Assembly (NCBI RefSeq): GCF_028858725.1
Contig: NC_084790.1
Span: 1,504,001-1,568,000, forward strand
DNA from: Colius striatus
Taxonomy: Eukaryota > Chordata > Aves > Coliiformes > Coliidae
Direction: 5' to 3'
Length of the DNA stretch: 64,000 nucleotides
This document shows, one piece after another, positions 21,569-64,000 of this stretch (its first letter is position 1; each line of letters starts with the position of its first letter). Both the position numbers and the translations under genes were made by a program. The notes under the pieces are model-generated. The model ran no database searches and was not told where the DNA came from. It saw nothing but the letters and a program-made list of their open reading frames with translations.

Positions 21569-21903
21569 GGAAGGGGAGAGGGAGAGGGGAGAGGGAGAGG
21601 GAGAGGGAGAGGGAGAGGGAGAGGGAGAGGGAGAGGGAGAGGAGAGGAGAGAGAGGCAGAGGAGGAGGAGAGGAGAGGAGAGGAGAGAGAGAGGAGAGGA
21701 GAGGGAGAGGAGAGGAGAGGGAGAGGAGAGGAGAGGAGAGGAGAGGAGAGGAGAGGAGAGGAGAGGAGAGGAGAGGAGAGGAGAGGAGAGGAGAGGAGAG
21801 GAGAGGAGGAGAGGAGAGGGAGAGGAGAGGAGAGGGAGAGGGAGAGGGAGAGGGAGAGGGGAGAGGGAGAGGGAGAGGGAGAGGAGATGCAGGAGAGGAG
21901 AGG
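21569..21903 (+). repeat. (GGGAGA)n/(GGAGA)n purine-only array
   Basis: About 335 bases almost purely A and G. The unit is a hexamer to about 21650, mainly a pentamer (GAGAG-type) from about 21665 to 21830, and again a hexamer to about 21890. Long reading frames across it are artefacts. Confidence 0.97.
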
Positions 21904-22277
21904 TGGGATCAAAGTGACTCCCTAAAACATAAAGTGGGGGCAAGTGCCATCAGTTTGGTGTCTGATCCCTGGCTGAGGGTGAACTGCTGTCTTTAAAGCT
22001 GGAGGCATTTCTAGGGGGGTGGTGGTGAGAGTCCAAAAGAGCCAAGTGGTTACTGGAAGTGGATCCCCAAATCTCTTCCCTCCACCCCAAATCAAACAGA
22101 AAGGCACAAACTTCTACCTCCCTGAACAATGTTACCAGCAAATGTTCCTAATTAAACACTCCCTTAAATAGCTGTGAGGAGTTTTACAAGCTGATGGAGT
22201 GTTTACTCTAGAATCGTTTCTTTCTGTTAAAGAAAAAATCGCCACACACAAAAAAACCCTCTCCACAATAAATAGCT

Positions 22278-22293
22278 TTATTTATTTATTTAC
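22278..22293 (+). repeat. Short (TTTA)n run
   Basis: Four TTTA units directly after an AATAAA at 22267-22272. Confidence 0.7.
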
Positions 22294-23371
22294 TGCATAA
22301 ATTCCTGCCAGTGGTTGTGCTGAAAACGTGACTCCAGGACCAGGAGCTGAAACCGGAGCGGCTCAACAAGCAGCTGAAAGCAAAGAGCAGGCAGAAGCGT
22401 TTCTGCACCACGGGGGTGGGGTTCCAATGACACAGCTCCCCTCGGTTGCCTGCGAGAGAAGGGGGTTTGGGGGTGGGGTTCTGCTTCTCCACATCATCCC
22501 TTTTGCCAGACTGTAGGTTCCTGGTGGGTTATAAATCAGTGGATGCGAGTGAGCGACGTCCCTGCCCCGGCCAATCCTTAGAGCTCCGGGAACCTCCGTT
22601 CCCATCGCTAATCCACGCCTGCCTCCCCTCGGACAGGCTTTTACCCAACAAACCTCTGCCTTTTTTTGTTGTTGCTGCTGGTTTGGGGTGGCTTTTTCCC
22701 CTCCCTCTCGCTTTCCCCTGCTTGTTTGCTTTGCAGAAAGCTGATTCAGCCCTTCGAGCCCAACGGATTCCAACACCAGCGGCGTTTCGCTTGGGAGAAG
22801 GGCAAATAAACCGCCACGGAATGGTTCTGCTCCAGGACCAGCCTTTATTTTGTCTTGTTTTCATCTTTTCGGGGGTTTTTTCAACACCTAACCGTGGTGG
22901 CTGCCTTGGGCTCAGACAGGACAGGGCAGGCAGTGGTCAACGGGGAGCTGGGGGCCATGTTTGAGCAGCGCTGTGGGGCTGGGCCGGTCCCTGAAGGGTG
23001 AAGGGGTGGGCAGGGGGATGCTGGGGTGCCTCTTGCCCTCCCCTGAGGGTGCTTTTGGAAGCGAGGCCGCTCCAGGCCGTGGGAGATGGACACTGGAGAG
23101 GGAGTGAGGAAAGAGGGGTGCTGTGTATGGACACCCCAGATCAACCTCCTCACCCCTGAGGGGAAAATACCCCCAGCTGCCCTTCCCCGACCCGCAGACC
23201 TCTCCATCTCACCCCACTTCGTGCCTGCTGCCCCCCTCCAGACCTCTGTGACCCCCCCACCCCGCGCATCCCCTCCCCGCGCCTGCCGCCCCCCCATGGC
23301 CGCCATGACGCCCCCTCGCCCGAGCCCCGCCCCCTCTGACCTCCCCCCCCGACCTCTCGCCGCCGTGCAAA

Positions 23372-23381
23372 TCTCGCGAGA
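23372..23381. promoter_or_regulatory. TCTCGCGAGA (CGCG) core-promoter element
   Basis: A perfect 10-base palindrome in the CpG island about 700 bases upstream of the exon-1 donor. This motif is known to bind BANP (and was linked to Kaiso/ZBTB33) in CpG-island promoters, with methylation-sensitive activation. It suggests the transcription start lies just downstream, about 23400-23500. Confidence 0.7.
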
Positions 23382-23419
23382 CGCCGCGTGCTTTCACTAG
23401 TGTGTGTTGCACCAAACGA

Positions 23420-24079
23420 GCCGAGCCGGGCCGGGCCGGGCCCAGCGCCGCGGGGAGGGGGCGAGCAGCGGCCCCGGCACCCGCCCCCCCCCACCCCACC
23501 CCGCACCATCCCGCCTCGGACGGGTCCCCGGTAGCCCCGCGCCCTCCTTCCCCACGCGGCCCCAACTCGCTGCCTCGCACCTGCCGGGCGCCGCCGCCCC
23601 GCCGAGCGCTCCCTCGGGCCTTTTGTCCTGCCGCCGGGGCCTTGCGGGCGGCCGGCCGCCGGCCTACGCGCACCCCGGCCGCGCGAGGGTTTCTTACGCG
23701 AGGCCGGGGATCCGCGGCCTATCCGGCCCTCCACGCCCGCCCCGTCTCCTTCCCCGCCCCGGAGCCGGCGAGGGGAGAGCCCCCACCTTTCCACCGCCCC
23801 CCTCCCCTCCGCCCTTCTCCCCCGCGTGCAGCCCGGGTGCCCGCAGCGGCGGCGGCGCCTGGCTCACGACAGGCCGCGGAGCCGCCCTTGGCCTCCCCCC
23901 TCCCGCCCGTGCCGCCGCTGCCGCCGCCGCAGCAGGTTCCCTCCCTCCCCTTCTCCTCCTCCTCCTCCTCCTGCTCCTGCCCCCGGCGGCGGCGGGATCC
24001 GAGCGGTGCCCGGGGAGCGCTCGGCCCGGGCAGGAGGGGGACGGGAGCGGCGGGGCGGCGGCAGGAGCAGCAGCGCCAG
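23420..24079 (+). other. TLK2: Probable TLK2 noncoding first exon (5' UTR); start approximate
   Basis: GC-rich sequence ending in a strong donor, CGCCAG|GTGAGC, at 24079/24080. Vertebrate TLK2 has a noncoding first exon in its CpG island. The 5' end is a guess from the CGCG element. The open reading frames crossing it are products of GC composition. Confidence 0.5.
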
Positions 24080-26189
24080 GTGAGCAAGCCCCGGGGGCGG
24101 CGGGGTAACCGCGGGGACCCCCCCTCTCCGCCACCTCCTCCTCTCCGCTCCTTCGCCTCCCTGCCCGGCGCCGGGCCCGAGGCCGCTCTGGGGGGCGGCG
24201 AGGCCGAGGGTGGGACGGAGGGAGGTGGGTGGGGAGGCCGGGCCAACGACCCCGGGCCGCGAGCGAGGCGGCGGCAGTTACACGCTCTCCGCCGCCGGCC
24301 GCGGCGGGGCCGGGCCGGGGTCACGGCGGAAGGGCCCGCGGCCTGTGCCCCGAGGCGGCGGGAGCGAGGCCTGGGCCTCGGGTGGCCGTCTCGCCGGGCC
24401 ACGGCGCGGCACCGCAGGCCCCGAGGCGCGGCCAGGCCCGGCCCGGCGGGCGGGGGGTAAGAACGGGGGGCGGAAGGCGGAGGTGGAGGGGGGGAACGCG
24501 GAGGCCTCGGGGCGGTGGGGAGAGGGGTGGGCACGGCCTGCGGAGCCCCGGGCCGGCAGTTGAGGCGGTGCTGCCCGCGGTGAGGGGAGGAGGAGGCAGG
24601 CCGAGGCGGTGCAGCAGCTGGCAGCGGGGCAAGGCTGCTCACTCACCGGCTGCTTTTCAAACGCGTGCCTCTGTTTCCCGAGTTGAAGGGGGGGGAAGAA
24701 AGGATGGGAGAGAGGTGCTGAAAATCACCCCGCTGCGGGGGCAGGGAGGGCAATGCCATCCCCTGCTGGGACGGACAGCGCGGGGGGGGGGTCCGGGGCA
24801 GTCCCCAGGCCCCGGGAGAGGTCGGGGAAGGCCCTGGGACTTGTGGCAGTGTCTTGCCCACATCAGCGGCTTGACGTGGGGATGCGATTCCCTGCCGGGT
24901 GGTCACCCTGTGCCCAGTAGTGCAGGAGAGACCTGGGAGCACTTGAACATGTTTGCCTTCATGGCTTGACTGTCATTTTCCTCGGTGCACAGATTTCCTG
25001 TTTCGAGAACTAGGCTGGCAGCTTTGTTATGGTTTAAAGCCCAGGGTAGAAATGGCCTTAATAACCACCACATCTAGTATGCTACTAGTTTTATTTGGAG
25101 TCTTGTTACCTGTTTAGAAGAAGAGTTGAAAAATACCCCCTGGATGGATTCACTTTGCCCCCTGGAACTTAGATCCTCAGCGTTTGGAGGAAACAGCAGG
25201 GACAAAATGGACAGTGCGTAAAAGGAACAATTGTATACTGCCTATTCTAGAGGGCACTTGCTGCCCTTCAAGAACTTTCCTCATTGCATATTCTCTTAAT
25301 ACAGCAAATCTTTATCGCCCTTCTCTCTCTCTGTGTGGTGGTTGATGGGTTTTTCTCCTCCACCTTTAGTCCAGAAAATGAAACTGGAACAGACATTTCT
25401 GGAAATGAACTTGATTGGTGCAGTTGGGAAGATGTGATTCACACTTATCAGCGTTGCAATTTGTCCCATTTTTTGGTTGTTGTTGTTTTTCAGTTCAAAT
25501 TCTCCTTTTCCTGCTCTTTTTTTTTAACCTCTTTACGCTGCTTTTGAGGGGGATGTTTTTAACCCTCCCAGTGTTGACATCCCTTGTGTTGGATTGCCAA
25601 GCGAATACCCCTCCCCTAGAACAGAAGCACTTGTTAGGTTAAAGTTATCTGATGCTTTATCAATTAAAAGGTGTTCAATGAGCCTTATTGTCCTCTTATA
25701 ATCCCTTTCTGTGCTGTTGGCAGTGAAACCTGGAGTTTGGTGAGATCTGGGGTTTCCAGGATTAGCCAAAAATCAAGTGATGGAGGTAAAATAATGTTGC
25801 TGCTTCTTTTCCTCTCCTAGTCATGAGCAGCACGAATGAAAAGCTTTGAAGCTTTTAGTCATACCACACTGATCCCATGGTGTTTCCCCCCCCCCCCCCT
25901 TCCTTCCTTTTAATAAAGCATCCAGTGGGAGAATGTGACATAATTGGTTTCTTGGATTTCCAGATCTTGAAATGGCTGGTACCACAGATAGAAGAGAAAA
26001 CTCTCCAGTGGGGTTGTGGTTTAAATACAGAAACACGGTGGCAAAGTCATGTTGTTATTGCATGCCAGCGCTTTCTACATGGTTATGCTACACAACAGGC
26101 ACTTTGGGAGTCTTGTCAGTGGCAGGGAATGGTCTATAGCTCTCAATCCTTCCTCTGCATCCCTTAATCTGAGTGGTGTTCTCTCACAG
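24080..26189 (+). other. TLK2: TLK2 intron 1
   Basis: 2.1 kb assuming exon 1 splices directly to exon 2. The first 550 bases are CpG island. A 14-base C run (25886-25899) followed by TTCC units is the only simple repeat. Additional alternative 5' UTR exons cannot be excluded. Confidence 0.65.
24208..24234 (+). promoter_or_regulatory. G-quadruplex motif just after the exon-1 donor
   Basis: Five G-runs of at least three (24208-24210, 24212-24214, 24220-24222, 24227-24229, 24231-24234) are separated by loops of 1, 5, 4 and 1 bases on the non-template strand. This fits the standard G4 rule. It lies 129 bases into TLK2 intron 1. Confidence 0.6.
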
Positions 26190-26197
26190 CAGCAGAA

Positions 26198-64000
<37,803 letters not shown>

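Larger units (their letters stand above)
12443..22899. other. METTL2-TLK2 intergenic region
   Basis: About 10.5 kb with no recognisable gene. It holds the METTL2 3' UTR (end not determined), three CR1 copies (13177, 15690, 17174), the purine array at 21569 and a short (TTTA)n at 22278. The remaining stretches (13967-15689, 15767-17173, 18197-21568 and 21904-22899) show nothing I can name. Confidence 0.8.
22900..24640. promoter_or_regulatory. TLK2: CpG island, TLK2 promoter region
   Basis: CpG dinucleotides become frequent after about 22540 and very dense from about 23200 to 24560, in sharp contrast to the flanks. It contains many GC boxes, a GCCGCCATGA (YY1-like) site near 23299 and a TCTCGCGAGA palindrome at 23372-23381. 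No TATA box is obvious, as expected of a housekeeping promoter. It sits 1.6-3.3 kb before the TLK2 start codon in the right orientation. A divergent minus-strand transcript is possible but nothing supports a coding one. Confidence 0.85.

Noticed and set aside
21323..21996. Open frames with Arg-Gly-Glu or Ser-Pro-Leu repeats
   Set aside because: Same artefact, from the purine-only array.
22267..22272. AATAAA as the METTL2 polyadenylation site
   Set aside because: It is 9.8 kb past the stop codon, beyond several CR1 copies, and lies in an A/T-rich (TTTA)n context where it occurs by chance.
23402..24969. Long open frames of 100-350 codons in the CpG island
   Set aside because: GC-rich DNA has few stop codons. 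The translations are Pro/Arg/Ala/Gly-rich on both strands with no domain, and the strong donor at 24080 interrupts them.

Overview
The window is vertebrate nuclear DNA, almost certainly from a bird. The evidence is split protein-coding exons with GT-AG introns, a CpG-island promoter, and about twenty fragments of CR1 LINEs, the dominant retrotransposon of birds, ending in the typical ATTCTRTG-like 3' tail. Several CR1 copies are so alike that CR1 must have been active fairly recently in this lineage. The species cannot be named from this window. Short introns and high GC fit an avian microchromosome.

Two genes lie head-to-tail on the + strand. METTL2 (tRNA 3-methylcytidine methyltransferase) occupies positions 3452-12442 as seven coding exons carrying the complete methyltransferase core and the stop codon. 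Its first roughly 60-70 residues lie upstream of the window. After about 11 kb of intergenic DNA holding CR1 copies and a purine-only simple repeat, a strong CpG island (about 22.9-24.6 kb) marks the TLK2 promoter and a noncoding first exon ending at 24079. TLK2 (tousled-like kinase 2) then runs to the right edge. Seventeen coding exons from the ATG at 26198 to 62731 give 573 complete codons: the N-terminal regulatory region, the coiled coils, and the kinase N-lobe up to the catalytic-loop Asp. The rest of the kinase domain lies beyond the window. Both reading frames stay open across every junction, with all introns GT-AG.

Region by region: 1-3451 upstream METTL2 intron with three CR1 fragments; 3452-12442 METTL2, including a 1.3-kb pyrimidine-only array in one intron; 12443-22900 intergenic; 22900-24640 CpG island and TLK2 exon 1; 24080-33496 TLK2 introns 1-2, nearly free of recognisable repeats; 33497-64000 the rest of TLK2 with nine CR1 fragments. 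METTL2 acts on tRNA and TLK2 on histone chaperones, so no shared pathway is implied. The pairing is notable because METTL8 and TLK1, their paralogues, are also neighbours in human. I found no undescribed system. The points of interest are repeat architecture, CR1 insertions very close to splice donors, promoter motifs and the phase pattern of TLK2 exons.
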